Positions 44,461 to 52,750 of a stretch of DNA of 62,237 nucleotides are shown here, one piece after another; positions within the stretch are counted from its first letter, which is position 1; every line of letters starts with the position of its first letter. Position numbers and translations under genes: made by a program. The notes beneath the pieces are model-generated. The model saw only the letters and a program-made list of their open reading frames with translations. It did not search any database and had not been told where the DNA came from. The stretch comes from Variovorax sp. KK3 (GTDB taxonomy: Bacteria > Pseudomonadota > Gammaproteobacteria > Burkholderiales > Burkholderiaceae_C). The DNA lies in assembly GCF_001984055.1 (NCBI RefSeq), contig NZ_LYVO01000037.1, positions 1 to 62,237 of the forward strand. The letters run 5' to 3'.

Positions 44461-44751
44461 TCAGCGCCGGTAGGGGTTGTTGGGGCGGCGGTCGTAGCGA
44501 TCGGGCACGCCGTCGCGGTCGCTGTCGCGGCGTGCGCTGCGATGCGGCGGGTGATAACCGTGACGGGGGTGATACCCATGGCGGGGGTGATAGCCGGGTC
44601 GTACCGCATGGCGCGGCGGAGGCGGCGGAACGACGACCACATGCGGCCGGTAGCCGGGGTGACCGTGGTGCGGTTGCGCCTGCGCCGGTGCGCTCAAGAC
44701 CGCCAGACAAACGGCGGCAGCGGCGCCGAACCCGACAAACATCTTCTTCAT
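44461..44751 (-). CDS. Small secreted His/Pro/Arg-rich protein with tandem repeats
   Basis: A 96-residue exported protein. The signal peptide is KKMFVGFGAAAAVCLAVLSA. The mature part is rich in His, Pro, Arg and Tyr, including three near-identical six-residue units (GYHPRH) encoded by an 18-bp tandem repeat. It ends in a polar tail DSDRDGVPDRYDRRPNNP, which resembles calcium-binding thrombospondin type 3-like or 'DxDxDGxxD' segments. I cannot name its function. A metal-binding or envelope role is possible. It converges with the glutamate-binding protein gene. Confidence 0.7.
   Translation of the reverse strand: MKKMFVGFGAAAAVCLAVLSAPAQAQPHHGHPGYRPHVVVVPPPPPRHAVRPGYHPRHGYHPRHGYHPPHRSARRDSDRDGVPDRYDRRPNNPYRR
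44546..44599 (-). repeat. 18-bp coding tandem repeat (three units)
   Basis: GGTGATA recurs at 44549, 44567 and 44585, exactly 18 bp apart, with most intervening bases conserved. On the coding (minus) strand each unit encodes one GYHPRH hexapeptide, so copy number changes keep the frame. Confidence 0.7.
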
Positions 44752-44949
44752 GGGACCCTTTCGAGGCGTTGTGTTCAGAATCTCCATCGTGCCTGCCCGA
44801 TGTGAAGATGGCGTAATGCTGTGACGAATTTGCATGAAATCCTCGACCGTCGCTTCGGGTCGGGCATCGGGGGTCGCGTCAGGCCGGTGCGGGCCGTGCG
44901 CTGCTAGAGTCGCGCGGGGGCGCAGTCGCCCGAAGGCAACACCTGTCGC

Positions 44950-46962
44950 ATGACCACCGTGATCGCTGAAGAGGCACCCGATCCGTCCCCAGGCGGGCAG
45001 GGCACCGACGCATGGACGCTCGCGGCGGCGATCCAGGCGCTGCGGGAGAGCGACGCACGCTTTCACTCCGCCCTCCGTGCGGGCCGCATGGGATCGTGGG
45101 AGACCGACTACCAGGCGATGACACGTCAGTGGAGCGTCGAGGGCATGGCGTTGTTCGGGATCGAGCTGCCACAAGGGCGAGGCCAGGTGGGCGGCCCGGA
45201 CGACGAGTACGCGAACGCACTGCATCCGGACGATCGGCACCTGGCGCGGCACTTCCATGCGCTGGCCGATGCCCAGGACTCGTTTCCGGCCGACTACCGC
45301 ATCGTGCGGCCGGACGGCACGCTGCTCTGGCTGTCGGGCCGCGGCCTCGTCGTGAAGCGGGCTGCCGACGGGCGTGCGCTGCGACTGGTCAGCATCATGG
45401 CCGACGCGACCGAGCGCAAGGTGGCCGAGGAGCGCCTGCGGCTCGAGCACGAGCGGCTCGAGGCTGCGCTCAGCGCGGGCCGCATGGGCGCCTACGACAT
45501 GGACCTCGTGACGGGCCGGCTGTGGTGGTCCGCGCAGACCTACGAACTCTTCGGCGTGCAGCAGGACAGCTTCGTGCCGACGCCCGACAACGTCCTGGCG
45601 TTGTTCCATCCGGACGACCGCGAGGCCTTCGCGCGCCTGCGGGCCGAGTCCATCGCGCTGCGCCAGCCCTTTCGCCACGAGTTCCGCATCGTGCGCCCGG
45701 ATGGAGAGCAAGCGTGGTTGGCCCATCGCGGCCAGGCCGAACACGACATGCAGGGCAAGGCCGTGCGCAGCTTCGGCATCACCATGGACATCACCGACCG
45801 CAAGCGCGCCGACGAGCTGCTCTGGGACGCCGATCGCAAGAAAGACCGCTTCATCGCGACGCTCGCGCACGAACTGCGCAATCCGCTGGCGCCGATCCGC
45901 AATGCCGTCGCGCTGCTGCGCCATCCGCGCTCCACCCCGGAGAAGGCCGCCTGGTGCCACGACGTCATCGACCGGCAGGTGTCGCAGATGGGCCGGTTGC
46001 TGGACGACCTGCTCGATGCATCGCGCCTCAGCCGCGGACAGCTGCGGCTGCGACTGCAGCGCCTGGACCTGCGCGCGGCCATCGAGCAGGCACTCGAAAT
46101 CGCGCACCCGTTCATCGAGACCGGAGGGCATCGACTCGATGTCGTGTCGACGGAGCATGCGCTGCCGCTGTCCGGCGACCTGATGCGGCTGGCCCAGGTG
46201 TTTTCGAACCTGCTCATCAACGCCGCGAAATACACGCCCGCGAACGGATCGATCACGCTCGCCACTGTCCGCGACGGCCATCACGCGCTCGTGAGCGTGA
46301 CGGACACCGGGATCGGCATCGAAGCCCGGCACGTCGAAGAGATCTTCGAGATGTTCGGCCAGGTCGAGACATCCGCCGGCCACGCGCAAGGTGGCCAGGG
46401 CATCGGCCTCGCGCTCGCCAAGGGCCTGGTCGAACTGCACGGCGGCACGATCGACGCCGCCAGCGAGGGGCTGGGCAAGGGAAGCCGGTTCACGGTGCGC
46501 CTGCCGCTTGCACTGGCCGAGGAGGACGGCGTGGCGGTCGATCCGCCGCCCGCGCGGGCACTCGCTGCACGCAGCTATCGCGTCCTCGTCGCCGACGATC
46601 GCAGGGATTCCGCCGACACGCTGGCGCAGGCGCTGGAGGCGCGCGGCCACACCGTTCACGTCGCCTACGACGGGGCCGAGGCCGTGGCCATGGCGATCGC
46701 CATGCGGCCCGAGGTCGCGGTGCTGGACCTTGGCATGCCGAAGCTCAGCGGCATCGAGGTATGCCGGCAGATTCGACAGACCGACTGGGGCGCCGGCGTG
46801 CGCATCATTGCGCAGACGGGCTGGGGCCAGGCGCAGGACCGTGCGCGCACCAGCGAAGCCGGCTTCGATCACCACCTCGTCAAGCCGGTCGACCTGGACG
46901 CGCTCATCGCGTTGTTTCCCGTGCGGCCCGATGCGAGGCCGGAGGCCGGCGGCATCCGATAA
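44950..46962 (+). CDS. PAS-PAS hybrid histidine kinase
   Basis: A 670-residue cytoplasmic sensor with no transmembrane segment. Two PAS/PAC domains lie at about residues 30-155 and 170-290 (paired YRIVRPDGTLLWLSGRG and FRIVRPDGEQAWLAHRG). The HisKA domain has phospho-acceptor His in LAHELRNPLAPIR near residue 315. The HATPase domain has VFSNLLINAAKYTP, DTGIGIE and GGQGIGLALAKG. The C-terminal receiver domain has phospho-Asp in VLDLGMPKLSG near residue 597. It lacks an HPt domain and an output domain, so it may signal through diguanylate or phosphorelay partners elsewhere. Confidence 0.9.
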   Translation: MTTVIAEEAPDPSPGGQGTDAWTLAAAIQALRESDARFHSALRAGRMGSWETDYQAMTRQWSVEGMALFGIELPQGRGQVGGPDDEYANALHPDDRHLARHFHALADAQDSFPADYRIVRPDGTLLWLSGRGLVVKRAADGRALRLVSIMADATERKVAEERLRLEHERLEAALSAGRMGAYDMDLVTGRLWWSAQTYELFGVQQDSFVPTPDNVLALFHPDDREAFARLRAESIALRQPFRHEFRIVRPDGEQAWLAHRGQAEHDMQGKAVRSFGITMDITDRKRADELLWDADRKKDRFIATLAHELRNPLAPIRNAVALLRHPRSTPEKAAWCHDVIDRQVSQMGRLLDDLLDASRLSRGQLRLRLQRLDLRAAIEQALEIAHPFIETGGHRLDVVSTEHALPLSGDLMRLAQVFSNLLINAAKYTPANGSITLATVRDGHHALVSVTDTGIGIEARHVEEIFEMFGQVETSAGHAQGGQGIGLALAKGLVELHGGTIDAASEGLGKGSRFTVRLPLALAEEDGVAVDPPPARALAARSYRVLVADDRRDSADTLAQALEARGHTVHVAYDGAEAVAMAIAMRPEVAVLDLGMPKLSGIEVCRQIRQTDWGAGVRIIAQTGWGQAQDRARTSEAGFDHHLVKPVDLDALIALFPVRPDARPEAGGIR

Positions 46963-47020
46963 GATCGCAGGCCGCTTTTGCACAGGTCGAGCGAACCTGC
47001 ACAGAGCCTGCTTTCCAGCG

Positions 47021-47051
47021 AAAGCCGTCCGTTGGGCGGCTTTTGTTTTTT
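47021..47051 (+). terminator. Terminator between the hybrid kinase and the ZIP gene
   Basis: AAAGCCGTCC and GGGCGGCTTT pair (with G-T wobbles) around a GTT loop, followed by TTTTGTTTTTT. It ends about 15 bp before the ZIP transporter ATG. The ZIP gene would need a promoter inside or beyond it, or read-through. Confidence 0.8.
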
Positions 47052-47066
47052 CGTCATGAAGCTGCC

Positions 47067-47984
47067 ATGAACCTGTTCGTCATCGTCGCCGCGACCCTGG
47101 TCGCCGGCATCGGAAGTGTGTGGATCGCCGCCTTGTTGCTGAAGGTGGGCGTGCGCAACGGCGGCGGCATCAACCCGCAGCATCTGCTGAGCCTCGCGGC
47201 CGGTGCGCTGCTCGCCACGGCCTTCATGCACCTGCTGCCAGAGGCCTTCGAAAGCCGCATCGAACCGGCGCTCCTGTTCGGCGTGCTGCTGTTCGGGCTG
47301 GTGGTCTTCTTCCTGCTCGACAAGGCGGAGCTGTGGCACCACGGGCACGAGCATCATCACGGGGTCAAGACCGAGGCGGGCGCCGACCACGAGCACGAGC
47401 ACGGGCATGGACATGCGCACGACCACGCCCACGACCATGGCCATTCGCATGCGCATGCGCATGCACACACGCGCAAGGGCGGTGGCTGGGCTGTGCTCAC
47501 CGGCGACAGCGTGCATTGCTTCGGCGACGGCATCCTGATCGCCTCCGCCTTCATCGCCGACCTTCACCTGGGCCTGGTGGCCGCGCTCGCCGTGCTGGCC
47601 CATGAAGTGCCGCACCATATCGGCGACCTGGTGGTGCTGCGGCAGAGCTCACCCGATGCGCGCGCGGCGCTGGTCAAGGTCTCGCTGGCCGGCACCATGA
47701 CTGCACTCGGCGGCGTGGCAGGCTGGTGGCTGGTCGACCAGTTGCACGGCTGGCTGCCTTACTTCCTGGTGCTTGCGTCCAGCAGCTTCGTCTACGTCGC
47801 GCTGGCCGACCTGATTCCACAGTTGCAGAAGCGCCTGAGCGCGCGCCAGACGGCCTGGCAGGTCGGTTGGCTGGCACTGGGCATCCTGCTGGTCATGGGC
47901 ATGAGCCGTCTCGCGCATGGCGACCACGGCCATGACCACGAGCACGGCGGGGCGGCGCACGAAGAACACGGCCACAGGCACTGA
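47067..47984 (+). CDS. ZIP-family metal transporter with His-rich loop
   Basis: A 305-residue membrane transporter, most likely for zinc or related divalent metals. Helices 1-3 end near residue 90. The cytoplasmic loop (about 92-145) contains about 20 histidines in HH, HEH, HGH and HAH patterns. HCFGDGILIASAF and HEVPHHIGD supply the metal-site helices IV and V. The C-terminal tail carries nine more histidines. The very His-rich loop is typical of ZIP metal sensing or buffering. No Zur-type box was seen upstream. A terminator ends only 15 bp before the ATG. Confidence 0.9.
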   Translation: MNLFVIVAATLVAGIGSVWIAALLLKVGVRNGGGINPQHLLSLAAGALLATAFMHLLPEAFESRIEPALLFGVLLFGLVVFFLLDKAELWHHGHEHHHGVKTEAGADHEHEHGHGHAHDHAHDHGHSHAHAHAHTRKGGGWAVLTGDSVHCFGDGILIASAFIADLHLGLVAALAVLAHEVPHHIGDLVVLRQSSPDARAALVKVSLAGTMTALGGVAGWWLVDQLHGWLPYFLVLASSSFVYVALADLIPQLQKRLSARQTAWQVGWLALGILLVMGMSRLAHGDHGHDHEHGGAAHEEHGHRH

Positions 47985-48112
47985 AGCGGCAGGACGGGGC
48001 GCTCTCCGACAAGCGGCCCCTGCGGACAGTTGCAAACTTTGGCTACCCAAGTCGGGCGCGCGGGCTCACACTTGGGGTCGCGCAACGCGAGCCAACAGTC
48101 TAGGAGCCGATC

Positions 48113-48343
48113 ATGACCCGCCCCGATCCACAGCTGCGTTCCGTCGACCTGGTCAAAGGCCCGTCGGACGAGGAACTCGACAACGAGCTCACGGAAGATG
48201 AAGCCGTGGACGAGGAAGAGTCCGCCATGGCCGACGACGAACTGTCCGACATCGGCGTCGACTTGACGGATGCCAGCGAACTCGATGCCGACAACGTGCC
48301 GGCCGACGAGGAGTTCGACCGCGTGATGCAGGCGCCGGATTGA
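48113..48343 (+). CDS. Small, very acidic protein of unknown function
   Basis: A 76-residue protein with 28 Asp/Glu and only four Arg/Lys, ending in VMQAPD. No signal peptide, membrane segment or known domain is visible. TAGGAG lies six bases upstream of the ATG and codon use resembles its neighbours, so it is likely real. Possible roles such as a DNA mimic or metal buffer are speculation. It stands between the ZIP gene (128 bp upstream) and convergent dodecin. Confidence 0.6.
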   Translation: MTRPDPQLRSVDLVKGPSDEELDNELTEDEAVDEEESAMADDELSDIGVDLTDASELDADNVPADEEFDRVMQAPD

Positions 48344-48386
48344 ATCGCCATGCCGCGCGACGAGGCGCGGCGCTGCTCACACGCGC

Positions 48387-48596
48387 TCAGCCTTCGAGCG
48401 TGAAGCCTACCTTCAAGGTCACCTGCCAGTGCGCGATCTTGCCGTCCTTCACATGGCCGCGGGTTTCGGTGACCTCGAACCACTGGATGTTGCGCACCGA
48501 CTCGCTGGCCTTGGCGATCGCGCGCTGCACGGCGTCGTCGCTGCTCGTGGGCGACGAGCCGGTGAGTTCGATGTGCTTGTAGACGTGGTTGGACAT
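48387..48596 (-). CDS. Dodecin flavin-binding protein
   Basis: A 69-residue protein that assembles into a hollow dodecamer storing riboflavin, FMN or FAD. N-terminus VYKHIELTGSSPTSSDDAV, the flavin-stacking Trp in IQWFEVTETRGHV near residue 39, and the C-terminal strand HWQVTLKVGFTLE are all family features. It is monocistronic and converges with the acidic-protein gene. AAGGAGC lies before its ATG. Confidence 0.93.
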   Translation of the reverse strand: MSNHVYKHIELTGSSPTSSDDAVQRAIAKASESVRNIQWFEVTETRGHVKDGKIAHWQVTLKVGFTLEG

Positions 48597-48700
48597 GAGG
48601 CGCTCCTTGCGATGGAAACAGGATCGTTGCCGCGGCGAAAGCCGGGGCGGCCATCATAGGCCTGGATGCGCCGCGCGCGGCGCGCGCTGCGGCGAGTACG

Positions 48701-49300
48701 CTACTTCGCGCCGCCGCTGTACTTGGTGACGCTGTCGGCCGTGATGTGGTAGCCGCTCACGCCCATCATCGAATCGTTGCGCAGCGTCTGCAGCTTGCCG
48801 GTGATCCACACCGTGTCCATGGCGCGGAACTTCGCGCCCTGGCGGGGGCGCACATGCACGATCTGGTTGGCCGGCGGCGGCGGCGTGTGGATGCAGGCGC
48901 CGAAGTAGGGCACCAGCAGGAATTCGGTGACCTCGCCCTTGTTCTCTTCGAGCGGCACGATGAAGCCGGGCAGCTTGACGTCGACGCCGTTCATGGCCGT
49001 GTTGGTGGGCGCGTTGTTCGCGACCTCCTGCATCTTCAGCAGCAGGTCGTTGGCGCGCGGGTCGCCGTCTTCGAGCTTGCTCAGGTCCATGCCCTTGAAT
49101 TCCTTCATCGGGTCCCAGTCCTTGGGCACCAGTTCTTCCCACGAGATCAGGCGGGGCTGGCCGGGCGCAGGCTTGGCTGCCGGGGCCTTGCCGCCCAGCG
49201 GGTTGGTGGCCGTGGTGTCCTGCGGTGCGGGATCGGCGGCATGGGCCGTCAACGCCGCGGCGCACAACGCGAGGACCAGGGGGCGCAACATGTTCTTCAT
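48701..49300 (-). CDS. DUF3299 periplasmic protein
   Basis: A 199-residue protein with a signal peptide (LRPLVLALCAAALTAHA) and a DUF3299 domain. The conserved core includes LPGFIVPLEENKGEVTEFLLVPYFGACIHTPPPP, with a Cys-x-His metal-like pair, and TVWITGKLQT. DUF3299 frequently accompanies metal-linked ABC systems. It is the last gene of the seven-gene minus-strand run, 2 bp after the permease stop, and probably acts with the ABC transporter in zinc or other metal handling (inference). Confidence 0.8.
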   Translation of the reverse strand: MKNMLRPLVLALCAAALTAHAADPAPQDTTATNPLGGKAPAAKPAPGQPRLISWEELVPKDWDPMKEFKGMDLSKLEDGDPRANDLLLKMQEVANNAPTNTAMNGVDVKLPGFIVPLEENKGEVTEFLLVPYFGACIHTPPPPANQIVHVRPRQGAKFRAMDTVWITGKLQTLRNDSMMGVSGYHITADSVTKYSGGAK

Positions 49301-49302
49301 CT

Positions 49303-50565
49303 TCAGATCCTTGGTGAGAGGCCGTCCGCGAGCGAGAGCCTGTAGGCCCGCACGCCCGGCAGCAGGCTCGCGAGCCAGCCGGCCACCAGCAGGCCGGCCA
49401 GCAGAGTCCATTCGGCGAGTGTAGGTTCGGTCAACGCCAGGGCGAGCCCGAACTGGGCCTGCAGCCATGGCGAGAGCAGGGCGATGCCGAGCGCCGCGGC
49501 CACCAGGCCCAGCGCGACGCCCAGCAGCGTGACCATGGCGCCTTCGAGCGCCAGCAGGGCGAGCACGTGGCGCAGGCTCGCGCCCACCGCGCGCAGCACG
49601 GCGAGTTCGCGGCGGCGTTCGTTGAGGCCGGCCATCACCACCGACACCAGGCCGGCCAGGCTGACCAGTGCGACCAGCGCCGACATCAGCAGCAGCGCGC
49701 TTTCGCCGACGCCGATGACGCTCCACAGTTCGTCCAGCGCCACGCCGGGCAGGATGGCCACCAGCGCCTCGGGCTGGTAGGTCGACACCCAGCGCTGCAC
49801 GGCGAACACCGCGGCCCGGTTCTTCAGGCCCACCAGCGTCGCGGTCACGGTCTTGGGCGTCAGGTCGAACTTGCGCACCTGCTCGGCCGGAATCTTCACG
49901 CCCGGCAGCGGCGCACCGCCGCGCCATTCGAGGTGAATGGCCTCCATGGCCTGCAGGCCGATGTGCACCGTGCGATCGACCGGCGTGCCGGTGCGTGCGA
50001 GGACGCCCACTACGGTGAAGGGCTTGTCGGCATGCTCGGCCACGTTGAGTTCGCCGCTGCCGTGGGCCAGCGTGATCTTCTGGCCGACGCGGTAGCCGAG
50101 GCGGTCCGCGACCTCGGCACCTACCACTGCGTCGAAGAGTTCTGCGAAGGGCTTGCCTTCTCGCAGTTGAAGAAGCTGCTTGTTGCCGTAGCGGAAGCGC
50201 TGAAAGTACTCCGGCGTGGTCGCGAGCACCGAGAAGCCGCGGTGCGAATCGCCCAGCGACAACGGCACCACCCAGTCCACGCCGGGATGCTGCGACAGCG
50301 CCTGCACGCTTTGCCACTGCATGTTGTTGGTGGCGGCGCCGATGCGGAACACCGAGTACAGCAGCAGCTGCGACGAGCCGGTGCGCGCACCGACGATCAG
50401 GTCGGTGCCCGAGACCGAAGACGAGAAGTTGTCGCGCAGCTCGGTGCGGATGCGCTCCACGCCGAGCAGCAGAAAGGTCGACAGCGCGATCGACAGCACC
50501 GTGAGCGCGAGCGTGAAGCGCCGGTTCCAAGCGCTCTTCCAGGCGATGGCGAACAGCGCCTTCAT
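49303..50565 (-). CDS. ABC transporter permease, FtsX/MacB type
   Basis: A 420-residue permease. It has an N-terminal helix (RFTLALTVLSIALSTFLLLG) and a large periplasmic domain (about residues 40-280). Three C-terminal helices include LVALVSLAGLVSVVMAGLNERRRELAVLRAVGAS, the FtsX signature. This architecture suits mechanotransmission or lipoprotein/peptide export rather than classical uptake. Its ATG overlaps the ATPase stop by ATGA. Similar pairs accompany ZrgA-type zinc proteins. Confidence 0.88.
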   Translation of the reverse strand: MKALFAIAWKSAWNRRFTLALTVLSIALSTFLLLGVERIRTELRDNFSSSVSGTDLIVGARTGSSQLLLYSVFRIGAATNNMQWQSVQALSQHPGVDWVVPLSLGDSHRGFSVLATTPEYFQRFRYGNKQLLQLREGKPFAELFDAVVGAEVADRLGYRVGQKITLAHGSGELNVAEHADKPFTVVGVLARTGTPVDRTVHIGLQAMEAIHLEWRGGAPLPGVKIPAEQVRKFDLTPKTVTATLVGLKNRAAVFAVQRWVSTYQPEALVAILPGVALDELWSVIGVGESALLLMSALVALVSLAGLVSVVMAGLNERRRELAVLRAVGASLRHVLALLALEGAMVTLLGVALGLVAAALGIALLSPWLQAQFGLALALTEPTLAEWTLLAGLLVAGWLASLLPGVRAYRLSLADGLSPRI

Positions 50566-51269
50566 GCGGGCTCCGACGCCGCGGCGCGGTTGATCTCGGG
50601 CAGCAGCACGTGGCGCCCGAAGCGCGCGGCGATGCGCTGGTCGTGGCTCACGAACACCAGGGCGCTGCGATTCGTGTCGCAGGCCTCGACCAGCACGTCG
50701 AGGAAGGCCTCGCGCCGGTCTTCGTCGAGCGCCGAGGTCGGCTCGTCGGCGATCACCACCTCGGGATGCCTGATCAGCGCGCGTGCCGCTGCCACGCGCT
50801 GCTGCTGGCCCACCGACAGCTGCAGGGCCTGCCGCTTCCACAGCGAAGCAGGCAGGCCCATGCGATCGAGCAGCGCCTGGGCTTGGTCGCGCGCGCTCGT
50901 GCCGTCGCGTTGCGCCTGTGCGAGCCGCCGTGCGGAAAAGCGGCAGGGCAGCAGCACGTTGTCGATGACGCTCAGGTACGGCAGCAGGTTGAACTGCTGG
51001 AAGATGTAGCCGACGTGCGCCACGCGCCGCCGGTCGCGCGCCGCGCCCGAGAGCGTGGACCAGTCCTCGCCCAGCAGCGTGACGCGGCCCGCATCGGCCA
51101 CCAGCACGCCGGCCAGCAAGGACAGCAGCGTGCTCTTGCCGCAGCCGCTCGGTCCGTGCAGGAACACGGCTTCGCCGGCCTCGACCTCGAGCGATTCGAT
51201 GTCGATGCAGGGCGCCGTGGCGCCGGGCCAGGCGAAGCGCAGGCCTTCGGCGCGCAGGACGGCTGTCAC
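50562..51269 (-). CDS. ABC transporter ATP-binding protein
   Basis: A 235-residue ATPase of the LolD/MacB group. Walker A is GPSGCGKST at about residues 39-47, the Q-loop is FQQFNLLPYLSV, the signature LSVGQQQRVAAARAL and Walker B VVIADEPTSALDED. The signature has LSVGQ rather than LSGGQ. It pairs with the FtsX-type permease downstream and starts 10 bp after the DUF2796 gene. Confidence 0.92.
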   Translation of the reverse strand: MTAVLRAEGLRFAWPGATAPCIDIESLEVEAGEAVFLHGPSGCGKSTLLSLLAGVLVADAGRVTLLGEDWSTLSGAARDRRRVAHVGYIFQQFNLLPYLSVIDNVLLPCRFSARRLAQAQRDGTSARDQAQALLDRMGLPASLWKRQALQLSVGQQQRVAAARALIRHPEVVIADEPTSALDEDRREAFLDVLVEACDTNRSALVFVSHDQRIAARFGRHVLLPEINRAAASEPA

Positions 51270-51279
51270 GTCGATGTCG

Positions 51280-51828
51280 TCACTTGCCGCCGCCCCAGCT
51301 CAGCCGCGCGTTCGGCCGCTTGAGGCTGCGCTTGGACTGGCCGTCGGGCGTGACGATCTGCGCATCGACCTGCCGCAGCCCCTTGAAGGCGTTGAACAGG
51401 CCCAGCTCGATGAACTTGGCGTCGGTCGCCTTGGTGCAGTTGAAGGCGAAGCTGCCGTCCAGGTCGGCATGACCTTCCGCCCCCGCTTCGGCCTTGCCCA
51501 GGCCCAGCGCCGCGGAGCGCAGGGTGACCGGGCCCAGCTTGCAGTTGGCGGCCGGGTCGATCTTGAAGAGCTGGTCGGCCGCGCGCAGTTGCGCGACGGC
51601 ATCGGCCGCGGCCTTCTTCTCGGCATCGGTCTTCGGCGCGTGCTCGAAGCCGACGAAGTTGTCGAGCGGCGATTCCATCTCGATCACGACCGTCGGTCCT
51701 TCGATCGCGATGTCCAGTTTGATCTGTCCGTGCACGTGCGCACGCGCCTGTGCCGAGGCGGCGAGCGGCATCGTCGCCGCCAGCCCCGTGAATGCGAGCG
51801 CGCCCAGGGCGTGCGAAAGAAATGTCAT
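51280..51828 (-). CDS. DUF2796 (ZrgA-like) periplasmic protein
   Basis: A 182-residue secreted protein (signal LAFTGLAATMPLAASAQA). It has the family's opening RAHVHGQIKLDIAIEG, the DNFVGFEH motif and GHADLDGSFAFNC near residues 118-130. In Vibrio, the related ZrgA is a zinc-binding component of an ABC zinc importer and carries a His-rich loop. Here that loop is missing, leaving only a short AEAGAEGHAD. Its ATG overlaps the sulfurtransferase stop and the ABC ATPase follows. Confidence 0.82.
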   Translation of the reverse strand: MTFLSHALGALAFTGLAATMPLAASAQARAHVHGQIKLDIAIEGPTVVIEMESPLDNFVGFEHAPKTDAEKKAAADAVAQLRAADQLFKIDPAANCKLGPVTLRSAALGLGKAEAGAEGHADLDGSFAFNCTKATDAKFIELGLFNAFKGLRQVDAQIVTPDGQSKRSLKRPNARLSWGGGK

Positions 51829-52736
51829 GCGTCAGCACCTTGCCGGGTCGGCAGTCCCGGCGTGTTGCTCCATTCGCTCCAGCTGCCGGCATAGAGCGCG
51901 GTCGGCCCGAGCCCGGCGATCTGCATCGCGAGCACGTTCGGCACGGCACTGACGCCGCTGCCGCAGTGGTGCACGACCGTGGCGGGGTCTCGGCCGCCCA
52001 GCAGCGATTCGAATTCGGCGCGCAACTGCGCGGCCGGCTTGAACTTTCCGTCGGGGCCGAGGTTCTCGGTGAAGGGCCGGTTCAGGGCCCCGGGGATGTG
52101 ACCGGCGATCGGGTCCAGAGGTTCCACCTCGCCGCGATATCGGGCCGCGGCGCGCGCATCGATCAGCGTCTGGTCAGCTTGCTCCAGATGCGCGGCGACG
52201 GTCTGCGTGTCGGCCAGCTTCGCGAGCGGCCGGCCGGCGACGAAGTTCGACTGAAAATGCGCGGGTTCCTCGCGGTCGGTCACGGCACCGCCCGCCGCTT
52301 GCCAGGCCTGCAGGCCGCCGTCGAGCACGGCCACGGCGTCATGGCCCATCCACTTGAGCATCCACCACAGGCGACCGCAGTAATTGGCGCCGTTGCGGTC
52401 GTAGACCACGGCCTGCATCTCGTTCGAGAAGCCCACGCTCGACAGCCAGGCGGCGAAGCGCTCGCGGCTCGGCAGGGGATGCCGGCCACCCGAGGCCGGC
52501 GGGCCCTCGTCCGCTTCCGTCACCACCACCTCGCCCCGCGCGTTGGGCACGCCGTGCTTGGCGCTCAGGTCGGTGTCGAGGTTGACGTAGAGCGCGCCCG
52601 GGATGTGGGCCGTGCGGTAGTGTTGCACGCCCGCCTCGGGCTTCATCAACTCGAAGCTGCAGTCGAAGACCATGTGCGGCGTACCGCCCGCCTGCAAGGC
52701 GGTCAGTTCTTCGACGGTGATCAGGGTCGTGTACAT
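51825..52736 (-). CDS. sseA: 3-mercaptopyruvate/thiosulfate sulfurtransferase
   Basis: A 303-residue double-rhodanese protein. The first, inactive domain includes RTAHIPGALYVNLDTDLS. The catalytic loop of the second is HHCGSGVSA (Cys near residue 260); CGSG-type loops indicate 3-mercaptopyruvate rather than thiosulfate as donor. The start at 52736 has AAGGAGAG seven bases upstream, so an in-frame ATG at 52754 is not needed. It sits between the EamA exporter (14-bp gap) and DUF2796 (overlap). Confidence 0.88.
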   Translation of the reverse strand: MYTTLITVEELTALQAGGTPHMVFDCSFELMKPEAGVQHYRTAHIPGALYVNLDTDLSAKHGVPNARGEVVVTEADEGPPASGGRHPLPSRERFAAWLSSVGFSNEMQAVVYDRNGANYCGRLWWMLKWMGHDAVAVLDGGLQAWQAAGGAVTDREEPAHFQSNFVAGRPLAKLADTQTVAAHLEQADQTLIDARAAARYRGEVEPLDPIAGHIPGALNRPFTENLGPDGKFKPAAQLRAEFESLLGGRDPATVVHHCGSGVSAVPNVLAMQIAGLGPTALYAGSWSEWSNTPGLPTRQGADA

Positions 52737-52750
52737 GGCGAGGCTCTCCT

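Noticed and set aside
44817..44949. Promoter or operator for the hybrid kinase
   Set aside because: The 130-bp region before the kinase was read on both strands; no convincing -35/-10 pair or palindrome was found.
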